From NCBI GenBank assembly GCA_947172415.1, contig OX359190.1, positions 5,394,001 to 5,458,000 on the forward strand: 64,000 bases of DNA, written 5' to 3'. The stretch comes from Chondrosia reniformis. Its lineage: Eukaryota; Porifera; Demospongiae; Chondrillida; Chondrillidae. This document shows, one piece after another, positions 1 to 10,869 of this stretch (position 1 is its first letter; each line of letters begins with the position of its first letter). Under the pieces are notes generated by a model. That model was not told the DNA's origin. It did not search any database and saw only the letters and a program-made list of their open reading frames with translations. The position numbers and the translations under genes are program-made.

Positions 1-190
1 TTTGATTTGCCTTGTGAGTGAGCTAAGAATACCGACAGTTGGTTGCATGCATTCACATAATCAACAGGGTTGGAGACTTCCTTTAGTAACACTTCCTTCT
101 CCAATATTGTTGTTGGCACTAACTCCAATGGTGTACGCTGTGTTTACAGCTAAATTACTAATCACAGTCTGTCTCTTCTGATTAGAACCG
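1..190 (-). repeat. Dispersed repeat fragment with a conserved short reading frame
   Basis: The first ~80 bases, read on the minus strand, match segments at 19,721-19,800 (+) and 16,800-16,870 (-). In all three the frame reads ...YVNACNQLSVFLAHSQ..., so the amino-acid sequence is kept in spite of base changes. The fragment is cut by the window edge. The rest up to ~190 is unassigned AT-rich sequence. It is probably part of a transposon protein or a duplicated exon; the family is not recognised. Confidence 0.5.
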
Positions 191-1345
191 TAACCATATA
201 GTCTTAAAACAGCCATAGACAGGCATCCTTTGGCATAATTGATTTACGTATCGTATATAATCATCTCGCTTCGTATCCTTGTCTTATAATCGTCTCACTT
301 CGTATCTTATTAATGTTTTATTTAATCGTCTCACTTTGTACTTATTGTATTACACAATTAATGTCTAATATAAGTGAAAACGGCTTTTCAGGGCTCTCTG
401 CATAGTAGCTATAACATGATTCACTTCTCTAGCTATCGTAGACTACTTATTTTTTACGTACCTTTTGTTAACGAATAGTTTGTATGCAGCAACTCTTGCA
501 AAGCCGCAGTTGAACTTCAAAGCAATCTGATAATCAACTGATATCCCTCTTCGCTTTTTTGGGGGGCATAATCTTCCCTGTTGTAGACGAAAATTCAAAA
601 ATTGGCGATACTTAGTGTGAATAACACCTTACGGCGATCCTCGATTACTTGCGTCAACGTATAGTATACATGAATATAATATCCCAGTTACAAAACTTAG
701 GATTTGCGCAATATTAACATCCGGCTATAAAATTTAACTGTTTGCGTTTCAAATGTGTAAATCATCCCATGAATATACTTATTTGCTAATGAATATGATT
801 TAAATGTTGAGAAATGGCGTCTATTGTAGAAGTAAAGAAAATTGCCTATGCGCTTAAGTTAGAAGATCCTCATAGTCGTGTAGTCAGCTTCAATGGATTC
901 AGTGAGTGTCATTTAGTAAAAATTAAGAAGTCCGTTGGCGTCTGAGCTTTATTTCCCAAGATATGAAAGATTAAATAGCAGTTACTAATCAATTAAAAGT
1001 GTATTTTCACAGTTTTCTTCTCAGCGGATGGGTGAATCGAAATGGACTTCTTAATTTTGTTAGAATACAATGTAACCTTTTAAATGAAGTATAGAATGTA
1101 GCTCTAGCATTTTCCTAGACTAAGCGCATAGTGTCAGAGAGTTTAAAAATCAGCCCTTTTTAACACGTTATATCTTCGATATTGGTTGTTCAATCTCGCT
1201 CAAATTTTAGATTTCGCTGACATATAAATAAGCGCTTCGATGTATACCAGTTTAAGGTAGCAAATCATTTCTGTTAGAGCGAAACTTGAGTTTAAAGTGG
1301 TTATAAAAAACGTAGAAACACGCAGATTAGTCATATGGCGCCTGT
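190..1345 (-). repeat. R1 dispersed repeat, copy 1
   Basis: This ~1.15 kb block is present in inverted orientation at 26,022-27,125 and 27,139-28,190. The same landmarks appear in the same order: the end near CAGGCGCCATATGAC, the ACCAATATCGAAGATATAAC stretch, a short MPPKK reading frame and a tail of repeated GAGACGA / GATACGAAG words. It ends inside an FN3 exon of the neighbouring gene at about 1,345, so it may have truncated that gene. The class is unknown; no terminal inverted repeats or long ORF were found. Confidence 0.7.
462..569 (-). pseudogene. MPPKK mini-exon of R1, copy 1 (frameshifted)
   Basis: The frame begins MPPKKA and would end in ...RVAAYKLFVNKR just before a GTACGT splice-donor-like site. 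Compared with the intact version at 27,910 this copy has one extra base after the sixth codon and then reaches TGA. The conserved downstream coding and the donor suggest a former first exon. Function unknown. Confidence 0.4.
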
Positions 1346-1445
1346 GGAGGTAGTCTACCAATAAACTGTTCTGTTATGCTCCACTGAACTGTTATACTGT
1401 TCCATGTGATGTGTGAGAAGGAAACAGAATCTGGTGCTTCAGGAA
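1341..1445 (-). pseudogene. Truncated FN3 exon, left Ig/FN3 gene copy
   Basis: The minus strand has a pyrimidine-rich acceptor (TTGCTCTTTCAG) just before 1,445. It is followed by an open frame reading PEAPDSVSFSHITWNSITVQW, the proline-rich start and first Trp strand typical of an FN3 domain. The frame runs into the R1 repeat at ~1,345 and stops soon after, so the domain keeps only its first third or so. It would be the most 3' exon visible in this gene copy. Acceptor phase 1 matches the other exons. Confidence 0.5.
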
Positions 1446-1524
1446 CTGAAAGAGCAATCAAGAAATATAATTTACAGTAAATTTTAATGAATCTTTGTCA
1501 AATATTCCAACATATCAGACTTAC

Positions 1525-1848
1525 CATCATATGTAATCCACACTCTCTCACTAAATTCTCCCATTACAGCATCAGAAATGGCTGCTATCCAGAAGTTAAA
1601 GGTCACTCTACTACTTGGAGTAGTCAAGACTACTAGTTTAGTGTATATATGTTTTATTTTTGTTGCTGTTATACTCTTTGTCATTATTGATGTTCCATTT
1701 GGACTAGTAACATTTGCAGCATTACCATATTTGATAACATAGCTGTAGTTTGCACTGGAATTTGGTGATATCCATGTAAAAGATTGTTTCACCTCCTTAC
1801 CCATTACCTCAGTTTTACTGATATTGAACTCTGTAATCTTTCCTGGCA
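1525..1848 (-). CDS. FN3-domain exon, left Ig/FN3 gene copy
   Basis: This is a 324-nt exon with acceptor TTTCTGTAG before 1,848 and donor GTAAGT after 1,525, phase 1 on both sides. It encodes about 108 residues with FN3 features: a PGKI start, the FTWISPN strand with its Trp, a YVIKYG strand and the FNFWIAAIS strand near the end. Several Asn-X-Ser/Thr sites suggest an extracellular protein. The symmetric 1-1 phase is characteristic of shuffled extracellular modules. No counterpart of this exon is visible in the two other gene copies of the window, which are shorter. The complete protein cannot be read here and no orthologue is recognised. Confidence 0.65.
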
Positions 1849-1917
1849 CTACAGAAATAACAGCACATATACAGTATGCGTATTGTTAAAGTTGAGATAT
1901 CATTACAAATTACTCAC

Positions 1918-2169
1918 AAGTTTTCACTGTTCCATTTGCCTCAAAGCATGCTTCACTTCCATTCTCATCATATGCTATACAATGTACCATATATGTAGTA
2001 TCGGACTCCAAAGAATCTTGTTCTGTGTGATTTGGTTTAGTGAAGGAGATTGTTGTTATTTCAGTCTTGTTGATTGTACTAATAGTACAGTTGTATCTGT
2101 AGTGTTCTGATGATTTCTTGATAGTGATGCCTTTTGGAAAGTGTGGGTCTATCGGGAGTGCGGTATTAT
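1918..2169 (-). CDS. FN3-like exon, left Ig/FN3 gene copy
   Basis: This is a 252-nt exon between a TGTGTAG acceptor and a GTGAGT donor, phase 1-1, encoding 84 residues. The C-terminal half (DTTYMVHCIAYDENGS) resembles the F-strand and following turn of an FN3 domain. The first half has YNCTIST and the second YMVHC, so an Ig-like disulphide is an alternative reading. It carries several N-glycosylation sequons. It lies between two clear FN3 exons and is expected to be spliced to both. Confidence 0.6.
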
Positions 2170-2516
2170 CTACACAATTGTTTAATTTTATTAGTATATG
2201 ATCATCTACATACATGTGGACAAATAAAATGTTATGTACACCTTATATAGTACATATATACATAACACAGATGAATTAATATTGCAACAAGAGTGCTGTT
2301 ATATGAATATAAAAAAAATTATCCATCAAACTACTGTGACTCCTTAGTTGTCTACCTATGTGGTTATGTACAATTATGAATACATTACATTTCACAGTAC
2401 TCATATTTGTGAATGACAGGAATTATATATGCATATACCTAAGGTCCTTCATACACATTCCTCAAATGTTTGTTTAGATTATATGTACGTACGTATGTAC
2501 AGTATGTGCTACTTAC

Positions 2517-2795
2517 TCCTTTCCTCAATTGTATAATTCATAACCACAAATGGTCCAACTCCTAAATCATTCACAGCCATCACTCTAAACATATATTTTG
2601 TCTTGGGTATCAACTGTGCTACGTGCAGATTCAAAGTAGTAGTACTTAGTTTTATGGAGGTGTTAGTGATTAAATAAATGTATTCGACAACATATCCAGT
2701 GATGGGGAGATCTTGAGTGACACTTGGGGACTTCCATGAAATGTACACATTACAACATATTCCAGCAATGTTTACCTCTAAGGGATCTGGTAGTT
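2517..2795 (-). CDS. FN3-domain exon, left Ig/FN3 gene copy
   Basis: This is a 279-nt exon with acceptor ACAACTACAG before 2,795, donor GTAAGT after 2,517 and phase 1-1. It encodes a clear FN3 domain: PDPLEVNI start, VYISWKSPS with the core Trp, ITGYVVEYIY, then YMFRVMAVNDLGVGPF. It is nearly identical in protein to the exon at 61,602-61,880 on the plus strand, so the two genes are recent paralogues in opposite orientation. It still has intact splice sites and no stop. Role inferred only as an extracellular adhesion or receptor-type module. Confidence 0.75.
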
Positions 2796-2879
2796 CTGTA
2801 GTTGTTATAAGAAGTTAACATACACTCCTTGCATATCCAGTAAGCAAATGTATACTTTTAATTAACATGTATACCGTAC

Positions 2880-3270
2880 ATATATAACTAGAAATATAAA
2901 AAATTTTCTACAAAATAGTGAAGATGTAGGGATGGCAAAAAAAGTAGAGAAACAAGAAAGGGATGTTACACAGTGAAGCATCAGCTATGCATGAATCATA
3001 CAACACCTTTGCTTGAAGGATTCATGTATAGCTAATGCTGACGAAGAGAAGATGAAAATGGAACTTTTTAAAGTTTATTATTTCGCCAGCTGGATATATT
3101 CGCTTGCCTTTAAGGTCTATTTAGAGCAAGAAAATTGTATATTTAGCTAAACATAGCCTTGTTTTGTCGATTTTCGGCCTATTTCGAGATTTTGCTCCTA
3201 TACCGATGTACGGGGAAAACGAAAAAATCCATGTCATCCCTAAATAGGGAGTACTACACTACTCCCTGAT
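2880..3270. mobile_element. MITE-like family element with foldback segment
   Basis: The segment holds AGGGATGGCA, then AACAAGAAAGGGATGTTACA, then an arm resembling its reverse complement, followed by a GA-rich tract and a conserved stretch (TTTCGCCAGCTGG ... CCTATACCGATGTACGGGGA). It ends in a hairpin of AGGGAGTA and TACTCCCT. Related copies lie at 10,613-10,860, 16,870-17,490, 24,750-24,970, 37,368-38,130, 61,385-61,510 and 63,794-64,000. There is no coding capacity. It lies in an intron of the left gene copy. Confidence 0.6.
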
Positions 3271-3271
3271 A

Positions 3272-3289
3272 ATAATAATAATAATAAAG
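3272..3289. repeat. Short (AAT)n microsatellite
   Basis: Six consecutive AAT-type triplets directly follow the terminal hairpin of the preceding element. The same arrangement is seen at about 17,482. Confidence 0.7.
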
Positions 3290-3779
3290 TATTATACACA
3301 GTGCAATTTACAAAATGCTAATAATTGCAGTGTCTAATAGCACAAAATTAAGTGACTTACGTATATATATTTACTGGCCAGGTGTAAATTAAGCCAGACA
3401 TTTCAATGACACTGTAGCCATTGGCATCAGCAATACAATAAAAATTGGTTATCACTCATAACCATCACTTTACATTGTTGGGATTAGAACTAGTAGGTTA
3501 TATACTAATTACTAAACTAAAGTCTCCTTTGTACTAATTAGTGGAGAATTATTTACCCTGACTGTCAGAGTCTAGCTCATTTCACAGTCATGATAAATGG
3601 ATGAAATAGTTAGCTATTAAACACATAGACATAAAATTGCTTACTTACTGTACGTATACGATATACGGTGGGAACTAATACATGTACACAGATACATTAT
3701 CAGACATATATCAGAACCCTATCTTTTTACTTTTTTGGATTATCATAGTGTATCAAATGTTGCAACTATGATGAATTAA

Positions 3780-3959
3780 CTTTTGTGTCAAACAACGTAG
3801 TTCCACAACATGTAGAATACCACACAGTGTAGTTTATTCCAGATCCAGGTACTGCAATCCATGAAATTTTCAATGCCACAGATCCATTATATATACTTCT
3901 TGTAATGTTGACACTTTGAATTTTAGATGGTGGAGGAGTTGGAGTAGTACCAGGATTAA
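3780..3959 (-). pseudogene. Damaged FN3 exon, left Ig/FN3 gene copy
   Basis: The minus strand reads TPTPPPSKIQSVNITRSIYN...ISWIAVPGSGINYTVWYSTCCGTT, the first half of the FN3 exon that is complete at 60,273-60,587. Compared with that copy and the one at 18,038-18,352, about 195 bases covering the second half and the donor are deleted at ~3,795. The acceptor region (TTTACATATTAG in the other copies) is also lost. The domain cannot fold or splice normally. This is direct evidence that the left gene copy is a pseudogene or has lost this module. Confidence 0.65.
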
Positions 3960-4177
3960 CTTTTACACATATCATATTATGGTGTTACCGTAGTTCTTCA
4001 GGGACTGGAGCTAATATATAATGTACACCAAGTCCCACTCTTTGCTTTTGTAATAGGAACATATTACTAAAATATATTCACTATATAGACCTATGGTTGT
4101 GAGCTGAATCACAAATACACTTATAGGTGTATACAAAATAGGGCAGCTACAGTATATAGTTTTATATACAAAGTTAC

Positions 4178-4447
4178 CAAGCACTATTGTGTAAGTTATG
4201 ATCACTTCATTCCTATTAGTTACAAGACAAGAGTATGTTCCAGCATGAATTGTAGCAAATGTATAAAAACCTAATCTATGTCCAGGAGCTGTCCACACTT
4301 CACCTGGAGTGGCTTTTACTTTTTTTCCTGTAATATACCACTTCTTGGAAGCTAGTGACCTGCTGCACCATAACTCTACTGATTGACTAATGGTAGGTGT
4401 TGCAGTTATGTTGACTGAAGAACCAGATCCAACTGTAATAGTTGTAG
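4178..4447 (-). CDS. Ig-domain exon, left Ig/FN3 gene copy
   Basis: This is a 270-nt exon with a pyrimidine-rich acceptor ending TCACACCAG before 4,447, a donor GTAACT after 4,178 and phase 1-1. It encodes one immunoglobulin-like domain of 90 residues: a TITVGSGSSVNITA strand, ELWCSRS with the first Cys, KKWYI with the core Trp, and AGTYSCLV, the canonical second Cys in a Y-x-C motif. The open frame continues past the donor into hydrophobic sequence, but that stretch is intron. Near-identical copies are at 18,603-18,872 (-) and 59,751-60,020 (+). Confidence 0.75.
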
Positions 4448-4571
4448 CTGGTGTGAGGAAATAGCAAATCAAAGGAATCTTCATATTAGGGATTACATTG
4501 AAATAATAAATAATAGAGAAAATGGCCAAAAGAATAGACATTTTTATCCATTCAAGCATATTGACATACAT
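4448..4571 (-). CDS. Possible signal-peptide segment upstream of the Ig exon (left copy)
   Basis: The frame open into the Ig exon begins MYVNMLEWIKMSILLAIFSI and continues hydrophobic, which looks like a secretion signal. The same sequence precedes the Ig exon in all three copies. A strong acceptor lies immediately before the Ig module, so either this is a separate first exon with an unidentified donor or it is read straight through. The start choice between the first and third Met is open. Confidence 0.35.
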
Positions 4572-4969
4572 ATTTACGTATACTGGAGTTAATTATATTA
4601 CATTATAGGATATATATAAGCAATGTCACATAATTATACATATATAGCTCAATTTATAATATATCATAGCAATCTAAAATAATTAGATAGTGTAAATGAT
4701 TAAATAATTCACAAGTATTTGGGAGGGACATGTGACTCAATTGAGTATATATATATGAAGAGATGTGAGGAATTGCATTTCCTGTTGTCACTGGGAGGCG
4801 ATAAGGATGCGCTGTTACAGTACTAGCATATTACTGGTGCACGTAACATGTTGGATCATGTATAGGCTGTAACATTTGAACATTACTATATATACTCTGG
4901 GTAATTCTCTGTACAGTGCTACATGGAGCCATTAGTCTCTTGTGTACTTTGCACACAATGCACTCTAAT

Positions 4970-5001
4970 AACAATAATAATAATAATAATAATAATAATA
5001 C
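4970..5001. repeat. (AAT)n microsatellite
   Basis: About ten uninterrupted triplets. The same site in the paralogous copies carries a longer tract (19,390-19,450 and 59,131-59,231). Confidence 0.85.
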
Positions 5002-5039
5002 GTATCTATACTTTTGTATTTTACTGTTAAGTTCTATTG

Positions 5040-5415
5040 TTTTCATAACGCGATTAATGTATGGCTTCATGTTACGGATATATATATATATATAGTAACA
5101 TCTAATAAAGGGTGCAAGTTACTGACAAATATATATATAAAAACTAAAATTACAATCAAGTACTAAACAGTATAAGTTACAATTTTATGAGAGCCAACTG
5201 ACTATACAATATTAAAATTACAATCAAGGACTAGCTACAAAGTTCCAGTTTTTAAAGAGATCCAAGTGACCCCTATAGGATAATCAGTATTTTAAATAGT
5301 ACGTATAGTTGCAGACTTTCAAATCCTCAACTACTGCATAGAGAGTAGTAGTTGATACAGTTCATCCAATTGCAAGGTAGAACACATGGCCTACCAATTA
5401 CCTTTTCACACCTTA
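5040..5415. repeat. Shared flank block of the Ig/FN3 copies
   Basis: It begins near CATAACGCGATTAATG, passes through the TATGGCTTCATGTTACGGAT element end and TA repeats, and continues with AAAATTACAATCAAGTACTA and the GTAGTAGTTGATACAG segment. It recurs at 14,880-15,310, 19,490-19,630 (partial), 19,870-20,300 and 58,690-59,100. No coding potential was seen. Confidence 0.7.
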
Positions 5416-5419
5416 GTAT

Positions 5420-8400
5420 ATAGACTGAATATGATGCATCTATAACTAGTACATAACTAGTACATAAAACTAGTTGATTCAGTTCAAACATACAACTAGT
5501 ACAAACAACTAATACCTACAACTAGTAAATAAAAATTGTACTAGTACATACAACTAGTTCATACAACTATAACATTCAACTATTACATACAACTAGTACC
5601 TACAACTAGTAAATATAACCAGTGCTAGTACGTACAACTAGTATATACAACTAGTGCCTACAGTTGCTAAATAGTACTGGTACTCGTACTTACCTCTAGA
5701 TAATCCTACTAGAACATACAACTAGTACACATAACTAGTACATACAACTGCTACATACAACTATTATATACAATTAGTAAAGGCAAATATTACATTCAAC
5801 TAGTACATATAACTAGGTCCTACAACTAGTACATACAACTAGTACATACAACTAGTAAATATAACAAGTATTAGTACATAAAACTAGTAAATGCAACTAG
5901 TAAATATAACAAGTATTAGTACATAAAACTAGTACATACAACTAGGACATACAATTAGTACCTACAACTAGTATATACATACAACTATTTCTTACAAGTA
6001 GTACATAAAACCACTACATAAAATTAGTAAATACAACTAGTAGATACAACTATAAATTGCATACAACTAGTACATTCAACTAGTATTACAACTAGTACAT
6101 AAGACTAGTAATCATAAAACTACTACATACAGCTGGAACATAAAACTAGTACTACAACTAGTATATACAACTAGTACATACAACTAATACCTACAACTAG
6201 TTAATATAGCTGGTACTTGTACACACAACTAGTACATACAACTAGTACATTCAATTAGTACATAAAATTATAACATTCAACAAGTACATGCACCTAGTAG
6301 GTACAACTTGTAAACATAACTAGTGCTAGTACATACAACTAGCACCTACCTAGTGGCTAGTATAAGTAGTAGCACAATCTACAAGTAGTTTATATACTAG
6401 TATATACAACTAGTACATACAACTAGTTCAAACAATTAGAACATACAACCTACTACATACAACTAATAATTCGTAAATATAACTTGTACTAGTACCTACA
6501 ACTAGTAAATATTACCAGTACTAGTACATATTAGAACTAGCACATGCAGCTAGTACATAACTAATACATAGAGTTAATACATACAACTAGTACACACAAC
6601 TAGTACATACAACAAGTATATATAACTAGTACATACAACTAGTACATACAAGTAGCTCATTCAACTAGGACATAAAACTAGTTCTTATAACTAATACATA
6701 ACTAGTACTTACAACTAGTATATAAACTAGTAAATATTACCAGTAATATTACATACAACTAGTTAATACAACTACTACAAACAACAAGTACATAACTAGT
6801 TCTTACAATTAGTACATACAATTAGTACATACAATTGGTACATGAAACTAAAACATTCAACAAGTCCATGCATCTAGTACCTACAACTAGTAAATATAAC
6901 TTGTACTACTACATACAAATAGTACCTACAAGTAGTATATATTACCAGTGCTAGTAAGTACAACTAGTATACAAAACTAGTGCCTACAGTTAGTAAATAT
7001 TACCAGTACTAGTACATACCACTAGTTAATACTAGTAGTACATACAACTAGTACTTAACTAGTTCTTGCAACTAATACATCGTCTAGTACATACTATTAG
7101 TACATACAAATAAAACATTTAACAAGTCCATGCAGCTAGTGCCTACAACTATTAAATATAACTAGTGCTAGTACATACAACTAGCACCTACCTAGTACCT
7201 AGTATAACTAGTACTAGAACCTACAAGTAGTACATATACTAGTATATACAAATAGTACATACAACTAGTCCATATAAATAGTACATACCATAGTATATAT
7301 AACTAGTACATCCCACTAGTTCATACAACTAGAACACACAACTAGTACCTATTACTAAACATACACATTTACCTAGTACATATATATAGTCCATACAACT
7401 AGTACATTAAACTAGAACTCCTACTATAACGTATAATTATTTTACACAATTAGTACATACATCTAGTATATACAACTGGTCCATACAATTAGTACTACAA
7501 CTAGTACATACAACTAGTACATACAACCAGTACAAACAACTAGTAAATATAACTGGTAAATATAACTAATATATATAACTTGTACTAGTACATACAAGTA
7601 GTAAATATAACGATTAAATATAACTTGTACTAGAACATATTACCAGTTGATACAACTAGCACATACAACTAGTACATACAACTGGTATACAACTAGTACA
7701 TACAACTAGTACATACAACTAGTACACAGAACTAGTACTTAAAACTAGTGCATAAAACTAGTACCTAAAACTAGTAAATATTACCCGTACTAGTAAATGC
7801 AACTAGTTATTAGAACTAGTACATGCATCTAGTACATAGCTAATACCTACAGTTAATACATACCACTAGTAAACACAACTAGTACATACAACTAGTCTAT
7901 ACAACTAATACATACAACTAGTATATAACAAGTACATACAACTAGTACATAAAACTAATACAACTAGTAAATGTAACTACTAATAGTACATACAACTAGT
8001 TCATAAAACTATTACATTCAACTATAACATACAACTAGTACCTACAACTAGTAAATATAACCAGTGCTAGTATGTACAACTAGTGCCTACAGATAGAAAT
8101 ATTACCAGTACTAGTACCTACAACTAGTTAATATAACTAGAACTTGTACATACAACTAGTACACAAAACTAGTATATACAACTAGTACATACATATAGTT
8201 CATTCAACTATATACAGCATTCAATTACTACATGCAATTAGTACATTCAACTAGTACCTACTAGTTATTATAACTCGTGCTAGTACATACAACTAGTACT
8301 TTAAACTAGTACACACAAATAGTTCTACAACTAATACAACGAATTAGTACACATAATTAGTACGTACAATTTAAAACTAGGATATACAACTAGTACCTTT

Positions 8401-10600
8401 AACCAGTACCTACAACTAGTGCATATAAGTAGAACATATAACTAGTAACATACAACTTGCACATACAACTAGTAGTAACAACTAGTTCATACAATTTGTA
8501 CTTACAATTAGGACCTATGACTAGAACATTCACATATAACTGGTACATATAAATAGTATATACAACTAGTACATCAAACTAGACCTCCAACTATTATAAC
8601 TACTGAATATAACTAGTACTAGTACTAGTACATACAACTTGGTCATACAACTAGTAAATACAATAGAACATACAACTATTACATACAATTAGTACATACA
8701 CCTAGTAAATCAAACTAGTACATACAACTAGTTCAAACAGTTAGAACATACAACTACTATATTCATACAACTAGTACACACAACTAATACCTATAATTAG
8801 TAAATATAACTTGTACTAGTACATACAAATAGTACATACAACTATTAAATATAACAAGTACTAATGCATACAACTAGCAAATGCAACTAGTAAATATATT
8901 ACAAGTACTAGTACATAAAACTATTACATACAACTAGGACATAGAATTTGTACCTACAACTAGTATATGCATACAATTATTTCTTACAAGTAGTACATAA
9001 AACTACTACATATAATTAGTAAATATAACTAGTAGATACAACTATATAGTGCATACAATTAGTAATAACAACTAGTATTACAACTAGTACATAATACTAG
9101 AAGTACATAAAACTACAACATAAAACTACAACATAAAACTGGAACATAAAACTAGTACTACGACTAGTATATACAAATAGTACATACAATTAGTACCTAC
9201 AACTAGTACCTTCAACTAGTTAATATAGCTAGTACTTGTACATACAACTAGTACATAGAACTAGTACATACAACAATTACACACAATTAGTACATACAAC
9301 TAGTACATACTATTAGTACATACAACTATAACATTCAACAAGTACATGCACCTAGTATGTACAACTTGTAAACATAACTAGTGCTAGTACATACAACTAG
9401 CACCTACCTAGTACCTAGTATAACTAGTAGTACAACCTAGAAGTGGTACATATACTAGTACATACAACTAATACCTACAAATAGTAAATATAACCAGTGC
9501 TAGTACGTACAACTAGTACATACAACTAGTACATACATTCAGTATATAACTAGTACATACAACTAGTAAATATTACCAGTAATAGTTCATACAACTAGTT
9601 AATGCAACTACTACATACAACTAGTTCATAACTAGTTCTTTCAACTAGTTCATACAACTAGTACATACAATTAGTTCTTACAACTATAACATTCAACAAG
9701 TCCATGCAACTAGTACATACAACTAGTAAATATAATGTGTATAACTACATACAACTAGTACACACAACTAGTACATTCTACTAGTATGACCAACAAGTAC
9801 CAACAAGTAGTTCATAAGACTAGTACATACAACTTGCACATACAACTAGTAGTAACAACTAATTCATACAATTTGTACTTACCATTAGTACCTATGATTA
9901 GAACATTCACATATAACTGGTACCTATAAATAGTACATACACCTAGTACATATAACTAGTCCATACAACTAGTTCAAACAGTTAGTTCATACAGCTACTA
10001 AATACATACAACTAGTACATACAATCTTTGGGATGGTACATCCTTCGACTTTTGAGCGTTTAAAAACGCAGTTGGTTTCTTTCAATTCTTGGTCAAACGT
10101 TTCGACCCTGGGGGTCTTCCTCAGTGACTGAGTACATACAACTAGTATACAACTAGTATCTAGTACATACAACAAGTACCGTCCTAGTACCAAGTATAAC
10201 TAGTACATTCATCTAGTACATACAACTAGTAAATACATACAACTAGTAAATATAACTAGTACACACACCTACTACATATAACTAATACTTAAAAATATAA
10301 CAAGTAGATATAAATAGTACAAACGCCTACTACCAATAACTAGTACATATAAATAGTACATACACATAGTCGATACAACTAGTTCATAGAACTACTACAT
10401 ACAACTAGTACATAGAACGAGTACATAAAACTAGGACCTATAACTAGTACACACACCTACTACATATAACTAGTACATAAATATATAACTAGTACATATA
10501 AATAGTGCATCCATATAGTGCATAATACTAGTACGTGTAACTTGAAACTAGTAAACACAGCTAGTATATACATAAAACTAGTACTTTTAACTAGTATATA
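5420..10600 (+). repeat. 13-bp minisatellite array (ACTAGTACATACA orientation)
   Basis: More than 5 kb of degenerate tandem copies of ACTAGTACATACA. The most frequent variants change ACATACA to CCTACA, AATATA or ACATAAA. Each unit is centred on the palindrome ACTAGT. Open frames inside the array are repeat artefacts. A ~100-base non-satellite island sits at 10,026-10,130. Confidence 0.9.
10026..10130 (-). repeat. Non-satellite island with retroelement-tail-like hairpin
   Basis: The island is sharply bounded by minisatellite. On the minus strand it contains GAGGAAGACCCCCAGGGTCG followed by AAACGTTTGACC. The GACCCCCAGGGTC palindrome and the following GAAACG resemble the tails of several animal repetitive elements; that comparison is from memory and unverified. 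Confidence 0.4.
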
Positions 10601-10612
10601 TAACTAGTATCA

Positions 10613-10860
10613 GAGAGTACGGTAGTGCTCTCCATGTAGGGATGGTACAGGTTGTTTTGTTTCCTTTATAGATTGGTATAGGAGCGAAAATCCAAAATAG
10701 GCAAAAAAGCTGTGAATATTTAAAAATAGACCGGCCATGCTTTAAACTGGCCTTAAAGGAGAGCAAGAGTGTTCTGCTAGCAAATGAACGAACTTTGAAA
10801 TATCCCATTTTCGTTTTCTTCTTCATCTTCATTTTCTTCATCTCCTTCGCCTGCTGTAAC
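10613..10860 (-). mobile_element. MITE-like family element (left arm copy)
   Basis: It starts with the CAGAGAGTAC terminal hairpin, continues through GGGATGGTACAGG, GGAGCGAAAATCC and AAACTGGCCTTAAAGG, and ends in a TTCTTCATCTTC tract. It is mirrored at 24,750-24,970 and related to 37,368-37,640. An open frame exists only because of the biased GA/CT tract. Confidence 0.65.
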
Positions 10861-10869
10861 TATATATAG

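Noticed and set aside
4011-4177. Transmembrane-like tail continuing from the Ig frame (also at 18,400 and 60,021)
   Set aside because: It lies beyond a conserved phase-1 donor, so it is more likely intron; conservation is explained by recent duplication.
5420-10600. CRISPR-like array
   Set aside because: Short degenerate contiguous units without unique spacers, in a eukaryotic context.
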